Positions 44,420 through 54,433 are shown, counted from the first letter of the stretch. The stretch: DNA of 64,000 nt from CAWBXL01 sp963837365 (GCA_963837365.1 CAWIMW010000002.1:496001-560000), one strand, 5' to 3'. Notes: generated by a model from the letters alone, not told the origin. Program-made: numbers and translations.

Positions 44420-46969
44420 ATGGCAGAAACAACCCGAGTGGATCGAGCGGAAGTCGCCCGCCAAGTCGAGCGCGCGGAGAAGCTCTTGCAAAAAGGCAAG
44501 AGCGCCGATGCGCTGGAAGTGTATCTGCAAGTACTTGAGATCGATCCTCTTAACGACACCGTCCGCTCCATGGCCGCCGACCTATGTCTTTCACTGCAAA
44601 GGACTGCCGACGCTTCCAGACTATTGGGCGAACTGTTTGAGCGTCAGCTTCAGTCGGAAGATGCCACTCGCGCCAGCCTGACCTACAAAAAGCTGGCCCG
44701 CTTTGCCAATCCCACCTGGCAGCAGAAGCTGCGCTTTGGACAAATGCTGGAAGGTTCCAACCGCAAGCTGGCGATGGAAACCTATGAAAATGCGTTGGCG
44801 GACATAACCCGAATCGGTTCCAAACCAGATTGCCTGAGCGTGCTGAAGAAGATTGTTGCCCTCGACTCGAGCGAAAGGAACCTGGTTCGCCTGGGCGAAC
44901 TGGGTGCTGAAGTTGGTGAAAACAAGGAAGCCGCCGCAGCATTTTTCAAGTTAGGACAACTTGCCGATGCCAGCGGAGGAAATTCCGCCCAATGGTACGA
45001 GAAGGCTTACGGGGAAGACCCGGCCAATCCAGAGAACGCGCTGGCCTACAGCCGTATTCTGCTTGCCCAAAACCAGGGCGGTGCGGTGATATTTATCCTC
45101 CAGCCGATTGTGAGCACAGGTTCTTACTCCGCAGAGATACGTGACATTTACGCCAAGGCCCTGCTTGCCACTAATCAATTAACCGAGGCCGAGCCGCTGA
45201 TTTGGCAGCAGTTTGAAGAAAACCAATCTCGCTTTCCCGATGTGGCAGAACTGATCGGGGCGTTCCTGGATGCGGAGCAGGATAAGGACGCCGTGGCCCT
45301 GGCCCGCAAGCTGGAGCAGCAACAACGCCGTAAAGGCGAACGTAAATCCTTCGCCAGCATGATGCAGGACATAGCCGCCAAGCATCGGCCGTCCTCGGAA
45401 CTTCTCGAGTTCATGAGCGAGCTGTTCAACGCCTCCAACCGAGAGACCGACTACTGCCAGACCCTGCTCAAGCTCTTTGATTTGCACTTTGGTATGGCCA
45501 ACTATCCCAAGGCCGCCGAGTGCCTGGATCGGGCCGTCGAGGTAGACATTTACGAACCCGGGCACCACAAGCGCCTGGAATCATTGCGCGGCAAGATTGA
45601 TGACAGCCGTTTTCAGGTGATCTCCTCACGTTTCTCGGGGATGAACCAGAACTCGCCTGGGCCTTCGCGTGCCAACGAAGCCAGCTTGGGCGCCTCCGCA
45701 TTGCAAGACCTGATGCTTCAGGCGGAAATCCTGGTGCAGTACGGCATGCGTGGCAAAGCCATCGAACGCTTGCAACGCATTCAGGAATTGTTCCCTCACG
45801 AAGAGGAAACCAATGAGGAGTTGCAGCGTTTGTATCTGTCCGCGGGAATGACTCCGCAGTACGCGGATTCAGCGCCGCTTCCAGCCACTCCGCCCGCCCC
45901 GAAAGCTGCGGCTGCGACGACGGATACTGCCGACGTGAGCAGCTTCACAAAAGTTGCTGAGATTACACAAAAACTCAATCGTCAGGCGACCGCAGATGTG
46001 GTATTGGCAACTGCCGTCAAAGAAATCGGCGGGCAATGGAAACTGTCCCGCTGTATCGCCGCCATGCGTAAGCCCGGTCTCGCTCCCAGCAGTATCAAAG
46101 AACATTGCGGAGAAGGGGTACGCCCGGGCGAACCAGCCATAGTCGCCAAGCTGATTCCAGCCTTGCAGGATCTGGTCATCAAACGCGGTCCGCTGACCGT
46201 ACCCGATGCTGCCAACGCCCCGGAATTGCAATCCATCCGCGAAGGCCTTAAGGCGCTCAATATAGGGTCGCTGCTGGCCTTGCCCTTGGCTGATGGCAGC
46301 CAACCGATGGGAGTGATCATCTTCGCCCACAATGCATCACGGACCTGGCCGGGCAATGACGTAGTCGTATTGAAAACCATTAGCGATCAGGTAGTCCTTG
46401 CATTGAACAACGCAGGACTGCGGCGCTTAGTGAAAAACCTTTCGGTAACGGATGAGCACTCTGGGTTGCTCAAACGCGCCTCCTATCTGGATTTGCTTAT
46501 GGGCGAAACCCAGCGTTCTTTACAACAAGGTGTACCGCTTACCGTCCTGCTGATGCAGTTCGGTAAAGGCGGCGCTATGCTGCGCGAGTTCGGAGAACAG
46601 GCAATCAACACCACGATGCTGCAAATCGGGACAATCCTGTCCGCCAACATCAGGCAGAATGATTTGGCCTTTCGCTACGAGACCACGACCATCGCGCTGG
46701 TTTTAGGTGAAACTGGCGAGGCTGAGGCGGTGCTCGCGCTGGAGAAACTACGCAAACTTCTTGCCGAGGTGAAGATGCCGGGCAAAGAAGAGCCTGTTCC
46801 CTTCAATGGTGGCATCGCCGAAGCGGTAGTGAGACAACCCTTCGATCCCGTGGACATCGTCACCGAAGTCATTAACCGCGCCGAACAAGCTCTTGGGGCC
46901 GCGGTCAGTCAGGGCCCCGGCAAAGCAGTTCATCACCCGGCCGCCTTCGCCAGCGCGGCAGTCGCGTAA
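44420..46969 (+). CDS. TPR-GAF-degenerate GGDEF protein
   Basis: An 849-aa cytoplasmic protein. Residues 10-400 hold tetratricopeptide repeats (ALEVYLQVLEIDPLNDTVRSMAAD, KAAECLDRAVEVDIYEPGHH). Residues 510-660 form a GAF-like domain (VLATAVKEIGGQWKLSRCIAAM, IGSLLALPLADGSQPMGVIIFAH). The C-terminal 170 residues resemble a GGDEF domain (LTVLLMQFGKGGAMLREFGEQA, DLAFRYETTTIALVL) but RYETTT stands where RYGGDEF is expected, so no cyclase activity is likely. Signal integration or scaffolding role is inferred. Confidence 0.85.
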   Translation: MAETTRVDRAEVARQVERAEKLLQKGKSADALEVYLQVLEIDPLNDTVRSMAADLCLSLQRTADASRLLGELFERQLQSEDATRASLTYKKLARFANPTWQQKLRFGQMLEGSNRKLAMETYENALADITRIGSKPDCLSVLKKIVALDSSERNLVRLGELGAEVGENKEAAAAFFKLGQLADASGGNSAQWYEKAYGEDPANPENALAYSRILLAQNQGGAVIFILQPIVSTGSYSAEIRDIYAKALLATNQLTEAEPLIWQQFEENQSRFPDVAELIGAFLDAEQDKDAVALARKLEQQQRRKGERKSFASMMQDIAAKHRPSSELLEFMSELFNASNRETDYCQTLLKLFDLHFGMANYPKAAECLDRAVEVDIYEPGHHKRLESLRGKIDDSRFQVISSRFSGMNQNSPGPSRANEASLGASALQDLMLQAEILVQYGMRGKAIERLQRIQELFPHEEETNEELQRLYLSAGMTPQYADSAPLPATPPAPKAAAATTDTADVSSFTKVAEITQKLNRQATADVVLATAVKEIGGQWKLSRCIAAMRKPGLAPSSIKEHCGEGVRPGEPAIVAKLIPALQDLVIKRGPLTVPDAANAPELQSIREGLKALNIGSLLALPLADGSQPMGVIIFAHNASRTWPGNDVVVLKTISDQVVLALNNAGLRRLVKNLSVTDEHSGLLKRASYLDLLMGETQRSLQQGVPLTVLLMQFGKGGAMLREFGEQAINTTMLQIGTILSANIRQNDLAFRYETTTIALVLGETGEAEAVLALEKLRKLLAEVKMPGKEEPVPFNGGIAEAVVRQPFDPVDIVTEVINRAEQALGAAVSQGPGKAVHHPAAFASAAVA

Positions 46970-47010
46970 GCTTCAATCAATTCATTTGTGGTTATTCAGA
47001 TTTAGGGGAG

Positions 47011-48588
47011 TTAAACACCCGCCCCTGCGGCGCGGGCTTTCTTACGTTCCGCCTGAGCTGCACCGATAAGGGTGAGGCAAACTTCCCGTGCATCTCCGGA
47101 TTGTTCAAAATGGCGGAGGAACAACTGCCGCAAAGCCATCTTGTTCATATTACCGGCAAGATAGGATTCATATACGTCATTCCCGAGTGTGTAGCCAACT
47201 TGTCGTGCCAGGTCTTTGCAGTCGGCCGTCGCCAGATGGGAGCTTTGCTCCGCATATCGCTCGCAGGCAACCCGTGAAAGCTCGCAATGCTCGTCACCTT
47301 GCGGCGCGTTTCTTGCTGGATACAGGATGCGTGAACCCAAGTATCCAAGAGCATATTCCAAAATTTGTGCGTAGAAGCGATCTTTCGAAGTTCCTGCAAT
47401 CTCCTTTTCATGTGCCAGCGACCCACGACACGCGTAATGCAAGAAACGTGCAGCCTCTTCCGCCGCATATGCCATCTGGAATTCCCGCACATAGAACGCA
47501 TTCGCCTTGGGCAAATAAATACACCCTCGTTCTTCGACCGCACGCAGAAGGCTATCCAAGCCTTCCGCGGTAAGCCCATTGCGCACCAGCAAACGGCTCA
47601 AGCGGGCTTCTGAATTTCGCCCATAAACTTCCGGCATCAAGTCCACCAGGAACCTCGGCTGGGTCCCGTTGTGCGTTGAATACCGGTTGATCACAAGAAA
47701 GCGCAGCAAGCTATCGATAAGGTTGTAGATGGTCGGTGTCGGGTCCGGCCCTTCTTCTTCAGTCCTGCCCCATCGGCTCAAATGCAGCCGGTAGTTCTCG
47801 TATTTCTCCAGCGGAGTGGAATTGAACACACAAACCACGTCATCAGAAACCTTAACCGCATTGACATGCGGCTGGTTCTCCCCCGCAGCCTGCCAGTAGA
47901 GAGCATCCACATTTTGCAGGACAGTCACGATTCGCTCTTCCCCCGATTGTTCGCGGAGACGGTGCGGTAGGTGTTTTGGGGCCAGATGCGACTCCCCAAA
48001 CGCCACCAGAATTGCGGCCCGGGGATGTCGTTGTCGAATCTCAGCAATTTTGTGCGCGGCATGCCGGTCGCGGGCCCCGATCTTCCGCAAGTCTTCCCGG
48101 GGCATGCAGTCCAAACCGTAAATGCCTTCCGCATGCTCCCGGGCAGTCACCAGCAACTCATAAAAAGGCTGCCAGTCATAGCCCCAGTCCAGATCAAAGC
48201 GGATGCGTTCCCGCAATTCCGCTTCATCAATCTCGCGCCGCCACCATTCATTCAGGATGTGCTGATCACGGGCAAAAATAGTTTCCACTCCCAGAACCAC
48301 CGGACGACCCCCGTCCAAAGCCCGCTGCTCCAACAGAGATGCGGTGTATCGCTGTGAGGCCGGCAAAGCGTGATAGTCACCGATAAGAACAATGTCAGCG
48401 TTGTTAATTTGTGCCCTTAATGCTGGCTCATCCAAAACAGATCCGTAGGAAAGAAATGCCTGGCTGTAGTCTTTGAGATATTTGCGTCGGCCATTGGGAT
48501 CGTTGGCCCGGATTTCGCGCTCGACTCCAGTCAACGCGTGAAGCTGAGCCGCGCTGCGCCGTGACCGTAGGCTGGTTGTCGTCGCCAT
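47011..48588 (-). CDS. ChaN-like family protein
   Basis: A 525-aa protein with the ChaN/Tiki-like domain: NADIVLIGDYHALPASQRYTASLLEQ, PVVLGVETIFARDQHILNEW, GLDCMPREDLR and ILVAFGESHLAPKHLP. In ChaN this fold binds heme; in Tiki relatives it is a metalloprotease. No signal peptide, and the N-terminal 35 residues are basic, so a cytoplasmic role is likely. The C-terminal half (residues 290-525) is unassigned. It overlaps the ubiX open frame but starts divergently from it. Confidence 0.8.
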   Translation of the reverse strand: MATTTSLRSRRSAAQLHALTGVEREIRANDPNGRRKYLKDYSQAFLSYGSVLDEPALRAQINNADIVLIGDYHALPASQRYTASLLEQRALDGGRPVVLGVETIFARDQHILNEWWRREIDEAELRERIRFDLDWGYDWQPFYELLVTAREHAEGIYGLDCMPREDLRKIGARDRHAAHKIAEIRQRHPRAAILVAFGESHLAPKHLPHRLREQSGEERIVTVLQNVDALYWQAAGENQPHVNAVKVSDDVVCVFNSTPLEKYENYRLHLSRWGRTEEEGPDPTPTIYNLIDSLLRFLVINRYSTHNGTQPRFLVDLMPEVYGRNSEARLSRLLVRNGLTAEGLDSLLRAVEERGCIYLPKANAFYVREFQMAYAAEEAARFLHYACRGSLAHEKEIAGTSKDRFYAQILEYALGYLGSRILYPARNAPQGDEHCELSRVACERYAEQSSHLATADCKDLARQVGYTLGNDVYESYLAGNMNKMALRQLFLRHFEQSGDAREVCLTLIGAAQAERKKARAAGAGV

Positions 48589-48615
48589 GGATTCTTGGTG
48601 GTGTGTTTATGTGGA

Positions 48616-48634
48616 GGCGGGCGACTCGCCCGCC
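48616..48634. repeat. GC hairpin repeat, variant
   Basis: GGCGGGCG-ACT-CGCCCGCC, preceded by GTGGA, in the divergent gap between the ChaN-like and ubiX genes. Same design as the hairpins at 25548 and 58477. Confidence 0.6.
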
Positions 48635-48689
48635 ATCCTTGACTTCTTCTCTACACTCTCCCTATGCTCCAATCTCGGAGCCGAAAACT

Positions 48690-49289
48690 TTGCCCAATCA
48701 GCCGCAAAATCTAACCATCGCCACCACTGGAGCCAGCGGTTCGCTCTTCCTCAAGCACTTCCTGCTGGCGGTCGAGCACGACCAGCGGATCAAGACCGTC
48801 AACTTCATAGCCTCTGACAGTGCCCTGCGTGTCCTGGCGGAAGAACTTGGCCTAAAAGGCCGGAGCAATGTGATTCGCCAACTGCTCGGCAAGTCATCCC
48901 GTAAAATCCAGCAACAGTCCAATGCCGATATCGGGGCCAACGTAGCCAGCGGTTCCTATCCCGCCGAAGCTATGGTGGTCATCCCATGCAGCGTCGGAAC
49001 CCTTTCCCGGATCGCGAACGGTGACGCTTCTCATCTACTCGAGCGCGCCGCCGATGTTTCCCTCAAGGAAAAGCGCCCCCTGGTGCTTTGTGTCCGCGAA
49101 ACTCCGCTCAATAAAATCCACATCCGCAACATGTACCGTGCCGCTGATGCCGGAGCGACAATTTTTCCCCTGATTCCGGCCTTCTATAACCGCCCAACCA
49201 GCTTGGAAACACTGGCAGGAGAATTTGCCTTCCGCGTACTGGCCCACATCGGCCTGCCGCAACCCAACGCCTACCGCTGGAAGAGCTGA
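48690..49289 (+). CDS. ubiX: Flavin prenyltransferase UbiX-like
   Basis: Prenylates FMN to make the cofactor of UbiD decarboxylases. IATTGASGSLFLKHFLLAVE is the flavoprotein start with GASGS; MVVIPCSVGTLSRIANGDASHLLERAADVSLKEKRPLVL contains the conserved PCS and KE motifs, and VRETPLNKIHIRNMYRAADAGATIFPLIPAFYNRPTS follows. Start TTG at 48690 with GGAG ten bases upstream; an upstream in-frame extension is unrelated. About 199 aa. No ubiD next to it. Confidence 0.93.
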   Translation: MPNQPQNLTIATTGASGSLFLKHFLLAVEHDQRIKTVNFIASDSALRVLAEELGLKGRSNVIRQLLGKSSRKIQQQSNADIGANVASGSYPAEAMVVIPCSVGTLSRIANGDASHLLERAADVSLKEKRPLVLCVRETPLNKIHIRNMYRAADAGATIFPLIPAFYNRPTSLETLAGEFAFRVLAHIGLPQPNAYRWKS

Positions 49290-49416
49290 ATGACCAGGCA
49301 CTTACCCAAATAGATCGGCCACCTGGGGGGAGAGATTTAGTGTATGAGGGAGAAAAGTGTCTCTACTAGATTCCCGCCGGACATGACCGATGGGATAGCG
49401 GGAGACCAGACGGATA

Positions 49417-50484
49417 TTAGTGCGGATGTGACAATCGCTTGACGCCCAGGTCCACTACGGAAAGCAGTGAGGCATTCGAGTTTTGCATCTGCTTCTGTAA
49501 GGCCTGATATGCAGCTAAAGCCCCAGCATTATCCCCTTGGATTTCTTTCAGGCTCGCCATGATAAATGCACGGTTCCAGGTTTTGTGCTGAGCATTCTCA
49601 GTCGTGTCAAGCCAGTCGTATGTGGCCTCAGTATCCGCAGGCGACAAGGCAGTAAGAACAGCAACGAGACTCGGCCGGTCGTGCAGTTGAGAGGCGAAAT
49701 CCTTCCAGAAGATGTCTTTTTGATGCTCCGCCGGCATTGCCTCCCCAGCCTTGCGCATGTCATTCGCGACCCGGAACTGCTCGATATGGTTTTCGATCGC
49801 ATCGTGATTCCCCAATGCCGAAAGCTGCATATCGCGGACATAGTCGTGGACGCGCCCAGTCGACAGCGCTGCGTTAAAGTGTGCTTCAGCCGCTTTGATA
49901 TCGCTGCCAGCCCACAGAATCCATAAGCCGGACATGGCATGCGCATAGACATTATTCGGATCGGCCGTGAAGGCCGCCTTCAAATTCCCGTCAACATTCA
50001 CCCCTTCGCGGACTCCTTCCCGGTACTTCAGGAAATTCGCCCACGCGATGTGGGCCAGGAGATCGCCCGCCGCCTGTCCCTTCGCCTTCACCAGCGCTTT
50101 GTCAAACACGGGAAGCAATTGATTGGCTACGTCGGTAAATGTCTGCTTCTCGTTGGCATGCACGTTCTCCAGCCAAAACATTGCCGCCTCAGTTTCTTTT
50201 GCCTGAGCTTCACGATCAATGGGGTCGAGTTCCGTCGCATGCTTGAAGCTACGGAATGCCGCACCATAATCCTCTCGCGCCTGTTCCTGTCCGCCTGACT
50301 TCATGGCCTCCGAAAATTCTTTGTGGTGAATGCGCAGGTTCTGCACCAATCCCGTGACCTGGTTTAATGCAAGCAACAGAGAAACCACAGCAGCCACGGC
50401 TCCCACAGCTTTCAGGAAAGAGCCTTTGCCTTCTTTTTCGGGGCGGTGTGAAGCAGATTTGGCCACTCGTAGCTCCCAATACAT
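49417..50484 (-). CDS. Membrane-anchored TPR-like protein
   Basis: A 355-aa protein with an N-terminal transmembrane helix (AVGAVAAVVSLLLALNQVTGLV) and helical repeats resembling TPRs (YGAAFRSFKHATELDPIDREA, ADPNNVYAHAMSGLWILWAGSDIKAAEAHFNAAL). The C-terminal part is also helical. No enzyme motif. Probably a membrane-bound protein-protein interaction protein; function unknown. Confidence 0.75.
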   Translation of the reverse strand: MYWELRVAKSASHRPEKEGKGSFLKAVGAVAAVVSLLLALNQVTGLVQNLRIHHKEFSEAMKSGGQEQAREDYGAAFRSFKHATELDPIDREAQAKETEAAMFWLENVHANEKQTFTDVANQLLPVFDKALVKAKGQAAGDLLAHIAWANFLKYREGVREGVNVDGNLKAAFTADPNNVYAHAMSGLWILWAGSDIKAAEAHFNAALSTGRVHDYVRDMQLSALGNHDAIENHIEQFRVANDMRKAGEAMPAEHQKDIFWKDFASQLHDRPSLVAVLTALSPADTEATYDWLDTTENAQHKTWNRAFIMASLKEIQGDNAGALAAYQALQKQMQNSNASLLSVVDLGVKRLSHPH

Positions 50485-50568
50485 TCTGTCTATAGCTCGG
50501 ATGAAGCGAAATGGTAGCTCATCTTCAAGCTTGCGCCTATAGCAATCGAGAAAAAGGCCCCGGGGGCG

Positions 50569-51633
50569 CTATCCCGTGCTGGTCGCGGTAGAGAACAGCG
50601 CGCTGCTCAAGTGGTCGCCCCAGGCTTCTTTGAGATCAAGAGCAATGGCGTAGGCGAGATAGTCATTCATCAAGGCCGGAGTCATTTGCGGATGATTCAT
50701 GCGGTCGAGCCGGTCAAGCTCAACAGTAGACAGGAACTGCCGGAACCCGAGAATCTCGTCCAAACGCTGACGCCCAACCAGAGTAAGACGCTTGAGTGAA
50801 ATGGCAAATCCAATATTAATCACAACTACCGCAATCAAGTTGTAGGCAAAAGCGGGAGTCGATGATTCCGCGATGCGGAAATCCACAAATCCAAGCACTC
50901 CGCCAAACATCAGCAGCGGCACCATGGCGGTCCATATATTCGTCCCGCCAACTCTCCCGCGTATGGCGTCAAGCAAAGCGGGGACGACGGTCATCGCAGT
51001 AATAATCCCAACGATAGAACTACAGAACATGAACCATACGGTCAGAAAGAATACGCCGTTGCAATGATTTTGATAGTGGGCCGACATCGCCAATACAATA
51101 AGAAATGAAACTAGAAATGCAGGTGCGGAATAACGTAAATTTCTTTGGAAGCACGCTTGCTCGACTCTTGCATTCACTGCCCCGGCAATTACGCTGCCAA
51201 GCAGCGAAACATGCTGCCTCTGCGCCGGCTTAAGCAAGAAACTTCCTCCCTTACAGCTTTTGCTGTTTGGATTCACAAAGGAGAGGACCTCCGCAATCGC
51301 CCGCAGGGCAGCAGCTTCCTCAGGAGCAATTCCATCCGGCGCCTGCTCCACCAGCATGGTGATGCGGTAATCTCCATTCTCCGGTTGGATAGAGATCAAT
51401 TTGTGCGCAGCAAGGTGTACGAGCACCGCGGCAACACTTTTCCGGTCAGTAGAACCTGTAAGCAGATAACGCACTTCAGCGGGCGTCATGTTAGCCGGCG
51501 GCGCATATTTGGCCACAACCGCGCCCTGCGGAGGATTTTTTCCCACCAGCAGTAATGCGATCAGGTAGTACCCGCACAATGCAAATGGCAGCGCAAAATC
51601 AACCGGCGAAAAGTTGGGAAAGAGAGTGTGCAT
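50569..51633 (-). CDS. DUF2207-like membrane protein
   Basis: About 354 aa from MHTLFPNFSPVDF, with the DUF2207 C-terminal pattern: PPANMTPAEVRYLLTG, AAVLVHLAAHKLISI, five hydrophobic helices, and RRLDEILGFRQFLSTVELDRLDR-like sequence near the end. Several hydrophobic segments are present between residues 180 and 300. The N-terminal DUF2207 beta domain seems missing or reduced. Start chosen at the second in-frame ATG; the first is 11 codons upstream. Confidence 0.75.
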   Translation of the reverse strand: MHTLFPNFSPVDFALPFALCGYYLIALLLVGKNPPQGAVVAKYAPPANMTPAEVRYLLTGSTDRKSVAAVLVHLAAHKLISIQPENGDYRITMLVEQAPDGIAPEEAAALRAIAEVLSFVNPNSKSCKGGSFLLKPAQRQHVSLLGSVIAGAVNARVEQACFQRNLRYSAPAFLVSFLIVLAMSAHYQNHCNGVFFLTVWFMFCSSIVGIITAMTVVPALLDAIRGRVGGTNIWTAMVPLLMFGGVLGFVDFRIAESSTPAFAYNLIAVVVINIGFAISLKRLTLVGRQRLDEILGFRQFLSTVELDRLDRMNHPQMTPALMNDYLAYAIALDLKEAWGDHLSSALFSTATSTG

Positions 51634-51725
51634 GGCAAAGCTGGCTGATGCTAGCACGCAATCCACTAACTGAAGCTAAACCACGCCGCTTCGCGCATTA
51701 CGCTCGTAATTTCCTTGTGCTTCAA

Positions 51726-53868
51726 TCACTTAGGCAGTGCAAAAGCCACATACTTAGCCACTGCCGGAGCGGTCACTCCTTTTGTCGGCCGGGTTGCTTT
51801 ACCGCCACCCACCGCAATCACTACATACTGCCGGCCATTCACTTCATAGGTTGCAGGCGTCGCATTGCCGGGAGCAGGCAATGTCGTTTCCCAAAGAAGC
51901 TGGCCGGTATTCTTATCGAAGGCGCGGAACTTGCTGTCGTAGGTGGTTGCGGCGATGAAGATCAATCCCCCTGCGGTCACTACCGGGCCTCCATAATTCT
52001 CGCTTCCCGTGTCCTTGATGCCCTGCGCAACCAACTCGGGATACTCACCCAAGCGGAATCTTCCACATGATTTTTCCCGTATCAAGATTGATCCGGTTCA
52101 AGGTCCCCCACGGCGGTTGGATCGCAGGATAACCGTCAATATCGAAAAAGCGGTTGTAGCCGTCGCTCTTGAATCTCATGAAGTACCGCTGCGATTCCTG
52201 CGCCTCTGCGGCGGTGTTCTCACCTTTGTAAACGTAATCCACCACAGCGCGCAGAGCATCATCCCCCAAACGCGCAAACCCGGGCATGCGATTGCCGCCC
52301 AGATGGACCAGCGTTAGCACCTCGTTTTCTTCCAGCCGTTTGCTCAATCCCACCAGAGAAGGAAACTCCGGCGGCGCGCCTTGCATGTTCTCTTTATGGC
52401 AAGAAGCACATTCGTGAAGATACGTGCTCTTCCCGGTGACACGTCCGGTCTGGGGCTTTTGCTCCACCATGCGCAAAATCCATGCCATCTCATTCGCATT
52501 CACATACAAGGAATGAGTCTCAGGATCGTAGGCGGGACCGCCCCACTCCGCGCCACCATCAAATCCCGGGAAAATGATCGTGCCCTCGCGGCTGGGCGGA
52601 ACAAACTGACCATCGCTGCGAACTTTCAGAAAGCGCCTTAAAGCTTCATTATGCGCCTGCGGCGTGCGCCGTGTGATCATGTCCGCAGTGAGTTTCTGCC
52701 GAGCGAAAGGTTCGGGTAAAACTGGAAACGGCTGGGTCTTGGCTGTCACTTCACCGGGAAGATCCGACGGCGGCACCTTACGATCTTCAATCGGAAACAA
52801 CGGCTTGCCGGTCTGCCGGTCAAACACGTAAATGTACCCGGACTTCGTCGGCTGGGCGACAGCGTCCACATCTTGGCCATCATGCTTCACCGTAACCAAG
52901 GCAGGCGCTGTAGGTAGATCACGGTCCCAAATGTCGTGCCGCGAATTCTGGAAGTACCAGACTCTTTCGCCGGTGTCGGCCTTCAAGACCACCAGTGAAC
53001 TGGCGAATAAGTTGTCGCCGGGACGATCGGCCCCATAAAAGTCGTACACAGCCGAACCAGTTGGAACGAAAACCAACCCCCGCTTCACATCCAACGAAAG
53101 ACCGGACCACGAATTCGCCGCTCCGCCATACTGCCAGGCATCTTTCGGCCAGGTGTCATATCCGAATTCCCCGGGATGAGGAATGGTGTGGAAGGTCCAG
53201 CGAAGTTTTCCTGTGCGGGCATCGTAAGCACGAATATCGCCCGGTGAATCGGGCGGAACCTCCGCCATACTGCTGCCAATAATCAGCAGATCTTTGTAAA
53301 CAATTCCCGGCGTGGTCATCGTGACCCAGTTCTTGGCGTCACGCCCCAGATCTTCCCGCAAATCCAGATGGCCTGAGTTGCCGAAGGTCCCAATCGGTTT
53401 GCCAGTATCTGCGTTAAGCGCATAAAGATACTGCCGCGCCGCCACAAAAATACGCCGGTCTTCCCCGCCGTCTGACCAGTAGGTCACACCGCGATTACGC
53501 ACTTTGTTATAGAGAAAAGGAAAGGGCTGGTTTTCCCAAGGATCGAACCGCCAACGCAGATTTCCCGTCGCGGCATCCAGCGCGACCACATTCGATCTCG
53601 GCGTAGTCGCGTACAGAGTATTCCCCACGACGATGGGATTGCATTCCATTTCCGACCCCGTCGAAGCATCTTCAGTATCGAAAGTCCACGCGACTTGCAG
53701 TTGTGTCACGTTGTCACGATTAATCTGCGTAAGAGTGGAGTAACGGGTGTTGTCCGGCCCGCCACCATAGACACTCCAGCTGGCGTGGTCCGATTTGTTT
53801 TTTCGATTGCAACTGCACAAACAAATGAGAGCGAGAGCCGCAAAAACGGGAAGAACCTTGTTTTTCAT
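51726..53868 (-). pseudogene. PQQ-dependent dehydrogenase with cytochrome c domain, one frameshift
   Basis: Quinoprotein alcohol/sugar dehydrogenase. A lipoprotein signal (MKNKVLPVFAALALICLCSC) precedes an eight-bladed propeller (TRYSTLTQINRDNVTQLQVAW, GNLRWRFDPW). A cytochrome c domain CASCHK with a distal Met (MPGFARLG) lies in the C-terminal part. The frame breaks after DTGKIMWKIPLG: an extra T turns GAG into TGA, and the remaining 119 codons (EYPELVAQGIKDTGSENYGGPVVTAGG...) follow in another frame to 51726. A single indel in an otherwise intact gene; a sequencing error is possible. Confidence 0.85.
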
Positions 53869-53991
53869 TGTTGGGGTCGTACAAACAGCGCGGCAAGTAT
53901 AAACCTGCGGACGGCACTGGAGGTCCCAGAAACGCAACTTTTCGGTAATGGTCGAAATTTGTTTTCTTCCCGCCGTTGGCGGCTTATTTTA

Positions 53992-54058
53992 GCGATCTTT
54001 GCGGTCAAAATCTTTCACTTAACCTGCCAAAATCAAAGACCGTAACCGCGAAGATCGC
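53992..54058. repeat. Word-like inverted repeat hairpin
   Basis: Arms at 53992-54015 and 54035-54058 match in 19 of 24 positions as inverted repeats (GCGATCTTTGCGGTCA... and its counterpart). Same style as the hairpins at 5594 and 15621. Lies upstream of the PQQ dehydrogenase start. Confidence 0.65.
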
Positions 54059-54160
54059 AAAGGCTTTCCGCAGCGGACGCGAAGATATTCAAATTGCACC
54101 GCTACCTCACTCTCATGCCCCTTGAATCGCGGCGCAATGTGTACTAATCTGCAATTACAC

Positions 54161-54421
54161 CGGAGAGGAGGTGGTCGAATGACAAGTTCTGATTGTAGTG
54201 GCAGTAGTTGTGGGAGTCTAAGACCAGGTGAGGTGGCTGAGACTTAGGGCGGTTGCTCTAAGATCCTTCGCAACTCGACCGGTGATGTTGGATTGAATCC
54301 GCTTGATGTCAGGTCTCGTCAAGGCCCGGAGTTCGCCGAAGTGGCCACATTTAGAGTGACCACCTCTTGGTCAATCCCAAGCAGTCCACCGGGCGGCCCG
54401 CGTGAAACTTTGCGCGGGCCG
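54161..54421 (+). ncRNA. Candidate structured RNA ending in a strong hairpin
   Basis: The ribosome-site-like GAGGTGGTC (54168-54176) is exactly complementary to GACCACCTC at 54358-54366, which would close a long structure over it. The 3' end is a perfect 9-bp stem CGGCCCGCG/CGCGGGCCG (54394-54421) followed by TTCTATTTG. The whole 260-base gap has no long gene. It may be a small RNA or a leader; I cannot assign a family. Confidence 0.45.
54179..54247 (+). CDS. Possible 22-residue peptide in the structured RNA
   Basis: ATG start after an unusually strong ribosome site (GGAGAGGAGGTGGTCGA). It reads MTSSDCSGSSCGSLRPGEVA-ET and stops at TAG: small, Ser- and Cys-containing, with no hydrophobic stretch. 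It could be a leader peptide whose translation controls the structure, or a chance ORF in an RNA. No homologue recognised. Confidence 0.35.
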   Translation: MTSSDCSGSSCGSLRPGEVAET

Positions 54422-54430
54422 TTCTATTTG
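54394..54430 (+). terminator. Hairpin terminator of the structured RNA
   Basis: Nine base pairs of GC-rich stem (CGGCCCGCG / CGCGGGCCG) around a TGAAACTTTG loop, then TTCTATTTG. The tail is a weak T-run, so termination is plausible. It ends just before the stop codon of the convergent sigma54 regulator gene. Confidence 0.6.
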
Positions 54431-54433
54431 TGG

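Noticed and set aside
48561..48689. Upstream extension of the ubiX open frame
   Set aside because: The added 43 codons overlap the ChaN-like start and GC hairpin and have no homology; flavoprotein start is at the TTG 48690.
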